From Pseudanabaena sp. Salubria-1 (GTDB lineage Bacteria; Cyanobacteriota; Cyanobacteriia; Pseudanabaenales; Pseudanabaenaceae): DNA of 64,000 bases. The notes beneath the pieces were generated by a model. It had not been told where the DNA came from, searched no databases, and worked only from the letters and a program-made list of their open reading frames with translations. The DNA is taken from positions 369,960 through 433,959 of the forward strand of contig JALQCR010000001.1 of NCBI GenBank assembly GCA_023336205.1, read 5' to 3'. The translations under genes and the position numbers were made by a program. Below are positions 47,669 through 56,548 of the stretch, one piece after another; position 1 is the first letter of the stretch; the number at the start of each line of letters is the position of its first letter.

Positions 47669-48322
47669 ATGGTCACAACATTAGCAATTTCTAAATATGT
47701 TAATAGTTTGCTGGAAGTAGAAACTAGATTCTCAGCACAACAAGCTATCGGCGATCGCTTTTTCAGTGAATGCTATGAAGACTTGCCAGAGTTGACGGAA
47801 CTTGAAAAAGAACGCTGCGATCGCCTGAAGGAGCGATATCTTTACCATCGTCATCATGGACATATCAGTGAAGGGTTAATTAATCAAATTGCGATCGCGC
47901 CTTTATTGGAAATGGCAAAATTTTATGATCCACCTTTTGATATTAGATCTGAGTATCCTGTTCAAATTGAATCTATAGAATTTGATATAGACGAAAATGA
48001 ACAAACTATTTATCAAGGTCGTATTGATACGCTTGTGATTCACAAAAAACTATGGGTGCTGGTAATCGAATCTAAAGGTCAATCGTTTAGTATCGAATCA
48101 GGCATGGCACAGGCGCTTACTTATATGATGAGTAGTCCCAATCAATTGCAGTCAACCTATGGATTTATTAGCAATGGTGGGTTTTCGATTTTTCTTAAGG
48201 TGACTCAAGGAGAGGTTTTTCAATATCAATTCTCTAATGATTTTTCGCTATACAATCGCAATGCAAATGAATTTTTGACTGTACTTCAGATTCTTAAAAA
48301 AATCGCTCAGTTATTTCAGTAA
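47669..48322 (+). CDS. Restriction-endonuclease-like hypothetical protein
   Basis: The 217-residue protein contains GRIDTLVIHKKLWVLVIESKGQSFS at about residues 112-136, a complete D...E-x-K core of the PD-(D/E)XK fold. AQALTYMMSS and YGFISNGGFSIFLKV follow, as in the N-terminal nuclease domain of type I HsdR proteins. No helicase or methylase is linked, so it is probably a stand-alone nuclease-like protein of unknown role. It lies 27 bp after trpC and 2 bp before the hydrolase gene, implying co-transcription. Confidence 0.75.
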   Translation: MVTTLAISKYVNSLLEVETRFSAQQAIGDRFFSECYEDLPELTELEKERCDRLKERYLYHRHHGHISEGLINQIAIAPLLEMAKFYDPPFDIRSEYPVQIESIEFDIDENEQTIYQGRIDTLVIHKKLWVLVIESKGQSFSIESGMAQALTYMMSSPNQLQSTYGFISNGGFSIFLKVTQGEVFQYQFSNDFSLYNRNANEFLTVLQILKKIAQLFQ

Positions 48323-48324
48323 AA

Positions 48325-49203
48325 ATGAACCCGAATTTACAGTCAGTATTGCAAATATTACAAAGGTATTTATTGCCAGTAGTTCGCGTTCTAGTGCTTG
48401 CTTATATTGGATTGGCGATCGCTTTATATCTCGGACAATCAAACTTAGTCTATATGCCGAGTCAAGAGCTAATAGATACACCTGCAACCATAGGCTTAAA
48501 ATTTGATGATGTACAGCTCTCAACTAAAGATAATGTCAATTTAGATTCTTGGTTTGTGCCAGCTAAAGATAACGATCAAATTGGTAAAGGTGTGATTTTG
48601 TTTTGTCATGGCAATGGTGGCAATATTGGCAATCGTGTTAGTTATTTACCAATTTTTAAAGATTTGGGGCTTGCTACTTTCCTGTTTGATTATCGTGGCT
48701 ACGGTAAGAGTGAGGGTAAACCCAGCGAAGAAGGAACCTATAACGATGTCGAAGCTGCGTGGCAATATCTTACTCAAGAGAAACAAATTCCACCTCAAAA
48801 AATTATTATCTACGGTGAATCATTAGGAGGTGCGATCGCCTCTTACTTAGCTCAGAAAATCTCACAACAAGATGGTAAAAATTCAGCAGGTGGTTTGATT
48901 CTTGCTTCAACATTTACCTCGATTAGCGATCGCGCGGCTGAGCTTTATCCGTTTATGCCAATTCGATTTCTCTCGCGATTTTCCTACAACTCTATTGACC
49001 GCTTGCCCATCATTAAAATCCCCATTTTAGTGATTCATAGCATCGATGATGAGATCATCCCCTTTCATCATGGCGATCGCAATTTTCAAGTAGCCAATCA
49101 GCCCAAAAAACTAGTCACACTACGTGGAGATCATAATGGTGGCTTTTTAGACTCTCTCGAAACCTATCGCAATGGGCTTAAGGAATTTATCCAAAGTATA
49201 TAA
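48325..49203 (+). CDS. Alpha/beta hydrolase with N-terminal membrane anchor
   Basis: The 292-residue protein has an N-terminal hydrophobic segment (VVRVLVLAYIGLAIALYLGQ), then the hydrolase fold. The oxyanion segment FCHGNGGNIGNR lies near residue 93, the nucleophile elbow GESLGGA near residue 167, the acid region IHSIDDEIIPF, and a histidine in LRGDHNGGF. This is the ABHD13/BEM46-like pattern. The substrate is unknown; lipases, esterases and peptidases share the fold. It directly follows the nuclease-like gene. Confidence 0.88.
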   Translation: MNPNLQSVLQILQRYLLPVVRVLVLAYIGLAIALYLGQSNLVYMPSQELIDTPATIGLKFDDVQLSTKDNVNLDSWFVPAKDNDQIGKGVILFCHGNGGNIGNRVSYLPIFKDLGLATFLFDYRGYGKSEGKPSEEGTYNDVEAAWQYLTQEKQIPPQKIIIYGESLGGAIASYLAQKISQQDGKNSAGGLILASTFTSISDRAAELYPFMPIRFLSRFSYNSIDRLPIIKIPILVIHSIDDEIIPFHHGDRNFQVANQPKKLVTLRGDHNGGFLDSLETYRNGLKEFIQSI

Positions 49204-49223
49204 TTGTGGACAGCGTAAACAAA

Positions 49224-49287
49224 AATTACGAATTACGAATTACGAATTGAAATCTCCTTGATAATTCGTAATTCGTAATTCGTAATT
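49224..49287. repeat. Inverted pair of heptamer arrays
   Basis: AATTACGAATTACGAATTAC... (49224-49248) is followed 14 bp later by its exact complement (49263-49287). The two arrays can form a 25-bp stem. The unit ATTACGA is the same as in the array at 12371. It lies just before the next gene, so it may act as a terminator or leader structure. Confidence 0.88.
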
Positions 49288-49305
49288 ATCAATTCAGGAA
49301 TATCT

Positions 49306-49707
49306 GTGCTGTTAGGTTTCGATCCAGGAAAACAAAAATGTGGTCTGGCTGTCATGGGCTTAGATCGTAAGCTTCACTTTCAGGCTGTCATCCCCAGCCA
49401 AGATGCGATCGCTAAAGTTGGCAGCTTATTAGATAGCTATCCCATTTCGCTGATGGTGATGGGCGACCAAACTGCCTCTAAGCAATGGAAAGCTGAACTA
49501 CAGTCAACATTCCCTGATTTGCGAATCATCACTGTAGACGAGCGTTATAGCAGTGAAGAGGCTCGCCTACGATTTTGGGAGGTTTATCCCGCTCAGGGCT
49601 TAATGAAATTAGTCCCGCTCGGAATGCGATCGCCTGACCGCCCTATTGATGACATTGTCGCCATTATCCTAATTGAACGTTATCTCAGTCGTCTAATTAG
49701 CTCGTAA
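49306..49707 (+). CDS. YqgF/RuvX-like RNase H-fold protein
   Basis: The 133-residue protein begins at GTG 49306 with MLLGFDPGKQKCGLAVMG, the first acidic motif of the RNase H-like YqgF/RuvX fold. It ends with DERYSSEEARLRFWE and a DDIVAIILIERYL segment carrying the last catalytic aspartates. YqgF proteins process pre-16S rRNA or resolve junctions. This one is the divergent cyanobacterial type often annotated as hypothetical. A 53-bp hairpin follows. Confidence 0.75.
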   Translation: MLLGFDPGKQKCGLAVMGLDRKLHFQAVIPSQDAIAKVGSLLDSYPISLMVMGDQTASKQWKAELQSTFPDLRIITVDERYSSEEARLRFWEVYPAQGLMKLVPLGMRSPDRPIDDIVAIILIERYLSRLISS

Positions 49708-49717
49708 GTACTAAATT

Positions 49718-49770
49718 ACCCAAACCCGTAAAGTTGCGCCCCGCAGGGGCGCAACTTTACGGGTTTGGGT
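49718..49770 (+). terminator. Terminator hairpin, 25-bp perfect stem
   Basis: ACCCAAACCCGTAAAGTTGC... pairs exactly with its complement around the loop GCA. It starts 11 bp after the YqgF-like stop. A close relative of the same stem occurs at 62045-62089. Confidence 0.9.
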
Positions 49771-49801
49771 TTGTAATTAATTATGCCTAGCTACTTAGAC
49801 T

Positions 49802-49876
49802 AGAAAATATCTTGCTTCACGAGATATTTTCTCTAAAAGTTTTGTCAAGCTTCGTAAAGTAACGTTAAGTAAGCTT
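49802..49876 (+). promoter_or_regulatory. Inverted repeats in the psaD upstream region
   Basis: AGAAAATATCT and AGATATTTTCT (49802-49832) can pair, as can CAAGCTT and AAGCTTG (49845-49876). Both lie 75-150 bp before the psaD start. They may be part of a structured leader or a regulator site; the transcription start is not known. Confidence 0.4.
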
Positions 49877-49951
49877 GAAGCAGGGGTATATAGAAATGAT
49901 ATCTTTGCTCTTGATATCAAAAGCATATACGCAATTTGGGAGAACATCTCA

Positions 49952-50389
49952 ATGTCAGAAGAAACAGCAACAGCACCTACCCCTAAGGGCAAAACCCCTA
50001 TCTGGGGTGGTAGCACAGGTGGTTTGCTCAACTCCGCCTTCACCGAAGAAAAGTACTTAATCTCTTGGAATAGCCCCAAAGAGCAAGTATTTGAAATGCC
50101 TACAGGCGGCGCTGCAACTATGGTCAGTGGCGATAACTTGCTTTACTTAGCTAAGAAAGAGCAAGCCCTTGCTTTGGGTACACAGTTGCGTAAATTTAAG
50201 ATCACCAATTACAAAATTTGGCGCGAATTTCCTAATGGCGACCAAGTTTATCTACATCCTAGCGATGGTGTATTCCCTGAGAAGGTGAATGCTGGTCGTG
50301 TTGCCGCTAATAGCGTCAGCCGCAAGATTGGTGATAATCCTAATCCTATAAGCGTCAAGTTTACAGGTAAGGCAACTTACGATGTCTAA
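49952..50389 (+). CDS. psaD: Photosystem I reaction centre subunit II (PsaD)
   Basis: PsaD sits on the stromal side of photosystem I and docks ferredoxin. The 145-residue protein has the expected features: [55 protein letters not shown], a basic [33 protein letters not shown] stretch and the conserved [16 protein letters not shown] end. It stands alone with its own terminator, as psaD usually does in cyanobacteria. Confidence 0.98.
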   Translation: MSEETATAPTPKGKTPIWGGSTGGLLNSAFTEEKYLISWNSPKEQVFEMPTGGAATMVSGDNLLYLAKKEQALALGTQLRKFKITNYKIWREFPNGDQVYLHPSDGVFPEKVNAGRVAANSVSRKIGDNPNPISVKFTGKATYDV

Positions 50390-50435
50390 TTAATGGCTTT
50401 GGCTATTAATATCGCTCTCATTTATTTTTATTTTC

Positions 50436-50475
50436 ACAAAAGCTAATGCGATCTCTAGATGGCATTAGCTTTTGT
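50436..50475 (+). terminator. psaD terminator
   Basis: ACAAAAGCTAATGC pairs with GCATTAGCTTTTGT around a 12-base loop. It lies 47 bp after the psaD stop codon and is followed by T-rich sequence. Confidence 0.85.
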
Positions 50476-50615
50476 TTTTCATATAGCAATCCTCAATGGT
50501 CAGTGGAAGCGCAACCCCGAAGATTCCACAAATCCAAAAATCTAATGCTATTGCAGTTTTTTAGTTCTAAGTGCTGTGAGGATTTTTGGCATGAGGTTTG
50601 GTTTATGCCACTGCA

Positions 50616-50667
50616 TAACCCCTAAGCCCTTTACACAGGCAGAGTGTGCTAAAGGGCTTAGGGGTTA
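50616..50667. repeat. Long hairpin between psaD and hli1
   Basis: TAACCCCTAAGCCCTTTA pairs with TAAAGGGCTTAGGGGTTA apart from a small internal mismatch, with a loop of about 15 bases. It lies far from both genes (about 230 bp after psaD, 170 bp before hli1). Confidence 0.75.
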
Positions 50668-50733
50668 ATGTTTAATTACCAATCTAACTATCTACATATT
50701 TGCTTTTCTAATTAATCTAATAACTTTTGCGAA

Positions 50734-50780
50734 TCTACCTTCGGCGGTATAGCTTATTAAGAAATATAAAGTAATATTAA
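50734..50780 (+). promoter_or_regulatory. Conserved upstream block of hli1
   Basis: This 47-bp block (TCTACCTTCGGCGGTATAGC...) matches 51225-51271 at 45 of 47 positions and lies 55 bp before the hli1 start. Sequence between the block and the gene differs in the two copies, so the block itself appears to be selected, probably as promoter and leader. Confidence 0.65.
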
Positions 50781-50834
50781 TTTAACAAAAGATTTTTAAC
50801 CTCTAGAAATCAAAAAACAAAGGAGATAACTGCA

Positions 50835-50981
50835 ATGTCCGATTCTACAGAACCCAAATTTGGTTTTAACAACTTCGCTGAAACTTGGAACGGTCGTCTT
50901 GCAATGCTAGGATTCGTTATCGGTTTGGCAACAGAATTAATCACTGGACAAGGCATTCTTACTCAAATTGGCTTGATGTAA
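50835..50981 (+). CDS. hli: High-light-inducible protein (HLIP), first tandem copy
   Basis: This 48-residue, single-helix protein reads MSDSTEPKFGFNNFAETWNG then RLAMLGFVIGLATELITGQG. The E-x-x-N-G-R-x-A-M-x-G-F motif is the chlorophyll-binding LHC motif. HLIPs bind chlorophyll and carotenoid and protect photosystem assembly under stress. A strong ribosome binding site (AAAGGAGATAA) precedes the ATG. It differs from the second copy only near the N-terminus (SDS versus ENT). Confidence 0.95.
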   Translation: MSDSTEPKFGFNNFAETWNGRLAMLGFVIGLATELITGQGILTQIGLM

Positions 50982-51036
50982 ATTGATAAGCCAATTACGA
51001 AATGCAACTCGTTAAAGTTGCATTTATGTATCCAAC

Positions 51037-51199
51037 AAAATAACTAGAAAGGGAGGCTGCGTCATACGTAGCTTCCCTTTCTAGTTATTTTGCCATATAA
51101 ATTAACGTCAGTTCGACGAAAGCGAAAAGCGGTAAGAATCACTGCGTGATTCTTACCGCTTTTTGCCATTTGCGCCGTGCTTTGCACGGCGCAAATGGC
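51037..51199. repeat. Three successive hairpins between the hli genes
   Basis: Stems lie at 51037-51091 (AAAATAACTAGAAAGGGA... arms), 51125-51163 (AAAAGCGGTAAGAATCAC, loop TGC, perfect) and 51165-51199 (GCCATTTGCGCCGTGC, loop TTT, perfect). The first probably terminates hli1. The others fill the rest of the gap up to the second hli promoter block. Confidence 0.85.
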
Positions 51200-51224
51200 G
51201 ATATCGAACTCTCATGAAATTAGT

Positions 51225-51271
51225 TCTACCTTTAGCGGTATAGCTTATTAAGAAATATAAAGTAATATTAA
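51225..51271 (+). promoter_or_regulatory. Conserved upstream block of hli2
   Basis: This is the second copy of the 47-bp block at 50734, placed 59 bp before the hli2 start. See the first copy for the comparison. Confidence 0.65.
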
Positions 51272-51329
51272 AACAAGCAAAGATTATTAACTTCTACTTA
51301 ATAATTAAACCACCAAGGAAATTACTGAA

Positions 51330-51476
51330 ATGGAAAACACTACAGAGCCAAAATTCGGTTTCAACAACTTCGCTGAAACTTGGAACGGTCGCCTTGCAAT
51401 GCTAGGATTCGTTATCGGTTTGGCAACAGAATTAATCACTGGCCAAGGCATTCTTACTCAAATTGGCTTGATGTAG
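51330..51476 (+). CDS. hli: High-light-inducible protein (HLIP), second tandem copy
   Basis: The 48-residue product reads MENTTEPKFGFNNFAETWNG and then continues identically to the first copy. Over the last 43 codons the DNA differs at only a few third positions, suggesting a recent duplication or gene conversion. It has its own promoter block and terminator, so the copies are separately expressed. Confidence 0.95.
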   Translation: MENTTEPKFGFNNFAETWNGRLAMLGFVIGLATELITGQGILTQIGLM

Positions 51477-51483
51477 TCTTTCA

Positions 51484-51532
51484 TCTAAGCAAATAAAAAG
51501 GGGCGCTTTGCGCCACTTTTTATTTGCTTAGA
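51484..51532. terminator. Bidirectional terminator after hli2 and the ATP-grasp gene
   Basis: TCTAAGCAAATAAAAAGGGGCGC pairs, with one mismatch, with GCGCCACTTTTTATTTGCTTAGA around TTT. It overlaps the 3' end of the opposing ATP-grasp gene. Confidence 0.88.
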
Positions 51533-52350
51533 TATATTAAAATCTCTTCAAAAAGACCCACGATCGCATCTTCTCCATTATCTCGAATAAAAATATCAAA
51601 ATTTGGATGAGAATTTGCCTCAATTAGCCAGTAATTTTGGTGAGCATCTAAGGCTATATCCAGACCTACGTAAGGGATTGACATCTTCCGAAAAATTGGT
51701 TGGATGAATTTATTGATCGAAGCAATAGTTTCGTCATTACTAACTTGTTTTGCGATCGCCCCTTCCCAATGTAATGGGCTAAGATTTCCCGTAAACGCTG
51801 CCTGCGAAATATCTTTGTCATACACAACTATTTGCTCTTGATTGAGACATACAGAGCGATATTCCTTAACGATATTAATTGGTTCCTGTACGAGAGCAAC
51901 GTAGTCATAATTTTTGCTATTAACATTAAAAATACAATCTAAAGCATTACGAATCTGTAGCAAATCAAAGCACTTAAAGACATTATTCCCACCCGATCCC
52001 CGATTCCGCTTCACAATGACTGGCAGCTCAAAGCTATTTTCAATCTCCGCAATAATGTCATCGGTGGTTGAGTACCGTAAATACTCTTTATATCTCTGAT
52101 CGCAATAGGGAGAGATAAAAGATACTGTACGCGGCATCTTCACGACATCGCGAAATACTTGATAAAAATATTGCTTATCCTTAAAGATTTCCGCTAGAGA
52201 TTGTGGTATGAGAGGCGTTGAGTAGTTAGTGAAGTAATATTCGCGATTGCTGAGTTTAACCTTAACTAGATTCTGATTCGGATGCAAAATCTCAAATTCT
52301 ATGGATAACTTTTTGCAAGCCCCCAATAACATTTTGATGTTTGTCAGCAT
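51520..52350 (-). CDS. ATP-grasp (RimK-like) ligase
   Basis: The 276-residue protein has an ATP-grasp fold: FELPVIVKRNRGSGGNNVFKC near residue 110 (the nucleotide-binding lysine and glycine-rich loop), VALVQEPIN, and the metal-binding end VGLDIALDAHQNYWLIEANSHPNF near residue 235. Enzymes of this type join an acid to an amine using ATP. No substrate is indicated. It lies downstream of alaS on the same strand but behind a terminator, so it is probably transcribed separately. Confidence 0.78.
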   Translation of the reverse strand: MLTNIKMLLGACKKLSIEFEILHPNQNLVKVKLSNREYYFTNYSTPLIPQSLAEIFKDKQYFYQVFRDVVKMPRTVSFISPYCDQRYKEYLRYSTTDDIIAEIENSFELPVIVKRNRGSGGNNVFKCFDLLQIRNALDCIFNVNSKNYDYVALVQEPINIVKEYRSVCLNQEQIVVYDKDISQAAFTGNLSPLHWEGAIAKQVSNDETIASINKFIQPIFRKMSIPYVGLDIALDAHQNYWLIEANSHPNFDIFIRDNGEDAIVGLFEEILIYLSK

Positions 52351-52377
52351 ATTTACTTGATTCTATTTCAAAAAATA

Positions 52378-52400
52378 GAGGAGGCACAAAGTGCCTCCTC
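52378..52400 (-). terminator. alaS terminator
   Basis: GAGGAGGCAC pairs exactly with GTGCCTCCTC around AAA, 9 bp beyond the alaS stop codon on the minus strand. Confidence 0.8.
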
Positions 52401-52408
52401 CCCAACTT

Positions 52409-55045
52409 TTAAGCTAGCGTATTTCTGAGCTGAGCTTCCGCAGCTTCTAGTGCTTCTGGTAGCTTGCTGGCATCTTTTCCGCCTGCTTGTGCGAGGTTAG
52501 GGCGACCGCCACCACCGCCACCACAGATTTCGGCGATCGCACCGATAAATTTACCAGCTTGTAAACCCTTAGCAATTACTTCCTTACTGAAAGAAGCAAC
52601 CAACGTAACTTTGCCATCATCAGTAAAAGAACCTAGTACTACTGCACTATGTCCAAGTTTTGCAGAAAGCTTTTCGGCAGCCGCTTTCAATGCTTCGGCT
52701 TCGATATCAGGAAGCTGAGCAACCAGAATCTTAAATTCGCCAACAGCTTCCGCTTCATGGATGAGAGAATCCGCTTTAACTAGGGCTAGTTGCTGTTTGA
52801 GATGTTCGACTTCCTTCTGAGCATTTTTTAGCTCATGTTGTAAGCCTGTAATCCGATCGCTAATTTCTTCAGGCTTGATTTTAAAGCGATCGCTTAAATC
52901 TTTGGCAATATTGTCACGCAGGGTGAGATATTCGAGTGCAGCTTGACCTGCGATCGCTTCGATCCGCCGCACGCCAGAGGCAACACCTGCTTCAGAAATG
53001 ATTTTGAATAGTCCAATTTCGCTCGTGTTTTTTACATGCGTTCCGCCGCAAAGTTCCATTGATACATTAGGAATATCCATAACGCGGACTTCTGCGCCAT
53101 ATTTTTCACCAAACATAGCGATCGCACCTTTAGCTTTTGCTTGGGCGATTGGTAATACTTCGATTACTGATTCATGGGCTTCAGAGATCCAGTTATTGAT
53201 CTGCAATTCGATTTGCTGAATCTCTTCAGTAGTAACCGCTCGATTGAGATTAAAGTCAAAACGCAGGCGATCGCTATCAACTAAGGAACCTGCTTGAGAA
53301 ACGTTAGGATCAACGATTTTTTTTAGGGCTGCTTGTAACAGGTGCGTGGCGGTGTGATGTGCCTGAATGCGACGACGTTCAGATACTGCAACTTGAGCAT
53401 TGACGTTATCACCAACAGCAATTTCGCCACGTTCTACTTGTCCAATGTGGATAAATAGATCGGCTTGCTTCTGGACATCATTAACCTTGGCGATCGCTTC
53501 ACCAATAGCGAGATAACCCGTATCGCCAACCTGTCCACCTGATTCGGCATAGAAAGGAGTGCGATCTAAAACAATTTGAACTTTGCTACCAGCGATCGCT
53601 GTTTTTACCAATTCACCATTAACAAGAATTGCTTTCACAGTCGCAGTGCTACTGAGTTCCGTATAGCCAAGAAATTCAGTCTTACCAATTTCTTTAGCGA
53701 TATTCACCCAGCTATCTTTCGCCATGAGATCAATATCTTCGTGGGCGGCTTGCGATCGCTCTTGTTGCTTCTTCATTTCCGACTCGAAGCCGACCGCATC
53801 AACAGTAAAGCCTTCTTCTTCGGCGATCTCTTGGGTTAATTCAAGTGGAAATCCGTAAGTATCATAGAGAGTGAAAGCATCTATGCCCGAAATCGTCTTG
53901 CCAGATTGCACTTCAGGTTTTGTCAGAATCTCTTCAAGCAGCTTTTCTCCACGTTCTAGGGTTTGCAAAAAACGAACTTCTTCGATTTTGATCTCATCTT
54001 TGATTATTTGCTCTCTTTCGCGAGTATTGGGATAAACGGATTCTGAAAGTGCGATCGCAACTTCAGCAACTTCAGACGCAAATGCGCCTGAGATGCCTAT
54101 CAACCGTCCATGACGAACTACGCGGCGCAAGAGACGACGCATAATGTAACCTCGTCCTACATTCGACGCATTAATTCCATCGGCAATCATATGGACAACG
54201 GAGCGAACATGATCGCCAATTACCTTTAGCGAAGTTTTTACTTTTTCATCGCTCTGATGATAATCAATTCCTGCAATATCCGCAGCTTTTTTGATGATTG
54301 GGAAGATTAAATCTGTCTCGTAGTTATTGGGAACAGCCTGCAAAACTTGCGCCATCCGCTCCAATCCCAAGCCTGTATCAATATTTTGTTTTTTTAGTTT
54401 TGTAAGATTGCCCTCAGCATCTCGATTCAATTCCATGAAGACCAGATTGTAAATCTCCAAGAATCGTGAATCATCTTCTAAATCAATCGCATCGTCACCC
54501 AATTCAGGATGAAAATCATAATAGATTTCTGAACATGGACCACAAGGCCCAGTCGCACCCGAAGCCCAAAAATTATCATCTCCCATCCGTTGAATTCGAT
54601 GCGCTGGAATTCCGATCGCATCGCGCCAAATTGCAAAGGCATCTTCATCAGTGTGATAGACGCTAACTACTAGGCGATCGGGCGGTAGTTGAAATACTTT
54701 AGTGACTAATTCCCATCCCCATGCGATCGCTTCTTTTTTGAAATAGTCGCCAAAACTGAAATTGCCTAACATTTCAAAAAATGTATGGTGACGCGCTGTT
54801 CTGCCGACATTCTCAATGTCATTGGTGCGGATACATTTTTGAGAGGTGGTTGCGCGAGGAACTTCAGGCTCCTGTTGACCTAAAAAAATCGGTTTAAATG
54901 GCAGCATTCCCGCGATCGTTAATAGCACTGTAGGATCAGCAGGTACGAGTGATGCGCTAGGCATTACCTTGTGACCACGCTCCTCAAAGAAGTTGAGAAA
55001 CTTTGCGCGAATTTCAGCACCAGTAAGAGAGGGAAGGCTAGCCAT
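52409..55045 (-). CDS. alaS: Alanyl-tRNA synthetase
   Basis: AlaRS charges tRNA-Ala and edits mischarged serine and glycine. The start [20 protein letters not shown] (55045) gives 878 residues, the standard length; the frame opens at 55123 but the first 26 residues lack similarity. The catalytic core ([37 protein letters not shown]), the editing motif [12 protein letters not shown] and [13 protein letters not shown], and the glycine-rich C-terminal [18 protein letters not shown] are all present. It follows the polynucleotide kinase gene after about 80 bp. Confidence 0.97.
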   Translation of the reverse strand: MASLPSLTGAEIRAKFLNFFEERGHKVMPSASLVPADPTVLLTIAGMLPFKPIFLGQQEPEVPRATTSQKCIRTNDIENVGRTARHHTFFEMLGNFSFGDYFKKEAIAWGWELVTKVFQLPPDRLVVSVYHTDEDAFAIWRDAIGIPAHRIQRMGDDNFWASGATGPCGPCSEIYYDFHPELGDDAIDLEDDSRFLEIYNLVFMELNRDAEGNLTKLKKQNIDTGLGLERMAQVLQAVPNNYETDLIFPIIKKAADIAGIDYHQSDEKVKTSLKVIGDHVRSVVHMIADGINASNVGRGYIMRRLLRRVVRHGRLIGISGAFASEVAEVAIALSESVYPNTREREQIIKDEIKIEEVRFLQTLERGEKLLEEILTKPEVQSGKTISGIDAFTLYDTYGFPLELTQEIAEEEGFTVDAVGFESEMKKQQERSQAAHEDIDLMAKDSWVNIAKEIGKTEFLGYTELSSTATVKAILVNGELVKTAIAGSKVQIVLDRTPFYAESGGQVGDTGYLAIGEAIAKVNDVQKQADLFIHIGQVERGEIAVGDNVNAQVAVSERRRIQAHHTATHLLQAALKKIVDPNVSQAGSLVDSDRLRFDFNLNRAVTTEEIQQIELQINNWISEAHESVIEVLPIAQAKAKGAIAMFGEKYGAEVRVMDIPNVSMELCGGTHVKNTSEIGLFKIISEAGVASGVRRIEAIAGQAALEYLTLRDNIAKDLSDRFKIKPEEISDRITGLQHELKNAQKEVEHLKQQLALVKADSLIHEAEAVGEFKILVAQLPDIEAEALKAAAEKLSAKLGHSAVVLGSFTDDGKVTLVASFSKEVIAKGLQAGKFIGAIAEICGGGGGGRPNLAQAGGKDASKLPEALEAAEAQLRNTLA

Positions 55046-55126
55046 AAAAGTTTGAATTAATGCAGATAATTTCTTAATTGTATTATACAAGGCAGTTTTG
55101 CCCAATTTGGTCAAAACTGTCAAAAG

Positions 55127-55972
55127 CTAGAAATCACCGTAATCAACTTGCAAGCAGGTTAAACCCAGATCTCGCCAAACTCTAACAACTTGATCGCGAT
55201 CATCCAGCACAAAGGCAACATTATATTTATCAAGAATAAATTCATCATAAATCTCTCTCTTAACAATGCTATCTTTGCGCATATCACCAGACCTTCTCAT
55301 ATACAGAGCATCAAAACATATACCATGCTTCTCTAGCCATGCTAATGTCTGAGGCATGGACTTATCCTCTCTACCAGACACAAATACGATCGCTTTTCCT
55401 GATGTCTGCAAAATTGATCGCACGGGTTCATTGACCAAATCTTTCTCACAACTGGCGCTATCATAGGGGCTGCGATCGCCAATCAAAGCAAGAGTTCCAT
55501 CCAAATCACAGATAATCGCATCAGGTAAAGCTGGATTATGAGCAGGTTTTGGGCTTCTAGGCGGTGCGATAAATTGGTTGTACATATCACGAATCACCTT
55601 CTCCCCAACTGAGTTAAAGCGTTGCAAATCGCGCTTAATGCAGGTTTCTAAGTCCACATGCCGGAAGTCTACGATCTCCAACACAGCCAAGCCCTTAATC
55701 AATTCTCTAATTCTTGCTTCGTGTTTAGGAGCAAGGTGTGTATTATCCACAATTACGTGCTTTCCTTCTTCTAAAGCTGCTTTAATAATCTGATCTTGGA
55801 TATTTAAAACAAATTTCTCATTACCTTTGGAGAAATAGGAATTATCTAGCATGGCACGAAGTTCGTCTTTATTCACCCGCTTAATTCCATTGGGTGATTT
55901 ATCTACTTTTGCTTTAGCCCATGTAGATTTGCCAGAAGCAGGTAAACCAATTGTGAAATAAACTGTCAACAT
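55127..55972 (-). CDS. T4-type polynucleotide 5'-kinase/3'-phosphatase
   Basis: The 281-residue protein has an N-terminal P-loop kinase (TIGLPASGKSTWAKAKV, residues 7-23; VIVDNTHLAPKHEARIR lid/acceptor region). A C-terminal HAD phosphatase follows (DAIICDLDGTLALIGDRSPYD near residue 152, VFVSGREDKS, FVLDDRDQVVRVWRDLGLTCLQV, GDF end). Domain order, length and the closing WR..G...QV..GDF match phage T4 Pnk as I remember it. Such enzymes heal broken RNA or DNA ends for ligation. No ligase is adjacent. It starts directly at the Uma2 stop and precedes alaS. Confidence 0.88.
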   Translation of the reverse strand: MLTVYFTIGLPASGKSTWAKAKVDKSPNGIKRVNKDELRAMLDNSYFSKGNEKFVLNIQDQIIKAALEEGKHVIVDNTHLAPKHEARIRELIKGLAVLEIVDFRHVDLETCIKRDLQRFNSVGEKVIRDMYNQFIAPPRSPKPAHNPALPDAIICDLDGTLALIGDRSPYDSASCEKDLVNEPVRSILQTSGKAIVFVSGREDKSMPQTLAWLEKHGICFDALYMRRSGDMRKDSIVKREIYDEFILDKYNVAFVLDDRDQVVRVWRDLGLTCLQVDYGDF

Positions 55973-56548
55973 TTATTCAAAAATCTCGGTGAGCTTACAG
56001 ACGAAATCTGGTAATAGAAGTGAAGTTATCGAATCATTCTCAAATAGAGTTGCCACTAAAACTAGAGCTGCATTCTCTCTTCTATACATTTGGATTGACT
56101 TCTTTCTCCAATCCACAATCCAATATTCAAGTACACCTTGAATGGAATACAGCTTTAACTTCAACTCGCGATCTCGTCTTTCTTGTCCTGCCCCTTCTGA
56201 TAATACTTCGACCACGAGATCAGGTGCGGCGGTCAAATGTCCCTGAGCATCAAGTACATCCCTTAAGCGCCCTTGTCTTAACCAAACCAGATCAGGTATG
56301 ACATTATCAGAATCAGCGAAAACTATCCCTGGCGTTGTAGCAATTACACCTAGCCCAGTTAGTCGATTCCAAGACTTTAAGGCAAAACAAAGATTGTCGA
56401 TCGCTGTTTGATGATACCAATGCGGCGCTCTGGTCACTAATAATTCTCCATCAATGATTTCATAGCGAGTATCATCATCTGGGAAAAGCTCCAAATCAGA
56501 AGATGTCCAGCGTACTTTGGCGATGTTAGCTTCTGTCGTAACTGCCAT
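55973..56548 (-). CDS. Uma2-family (DUF820) endonuclease-like protein
   Basis: From ATG 56548 (MAVTTEANIAK) the product has 191 residues; a longer frame start at 56590 lies deeper inside minE. It shows DDDTRYEIIDGELLVTRAP (residues 24-42), DNVIPDLVWLRQGRL, APDLVVEVLSEGAGQERRDRELKLKLYSIQGVLEYWIVD and an acidic tail, the complete Uma2 pattern. It overlaps the minE 3' end by 23 bp and abuts the kinase gene, so it has been inserted into, or recruited by, the min transcription unit. Confidence 0.9.
   Translation of the reverse strand: MAVTTEANIAKVRWTSSDLELFPDDDTRYEIIDGELLVTRAPHWYHQTAIDNLCFALKSWNRLTGLGVIATTPGIVFADSDNVIPDLVWLRQGRLRDVLDAQGHLTAAPDLVVEVLSEGAGQERRDRELKLKLYSIQGVLEYWIVDWRKKSIQMYRRENAALVLVATLFENDSITSLLLPDFVCKLTEIFE

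Noticed and set aside
47669..48322. Type I restriction system
   Set aside because: Only a nuclease-like domain is present; there are no helicase, methylase or specificity genes nearby.
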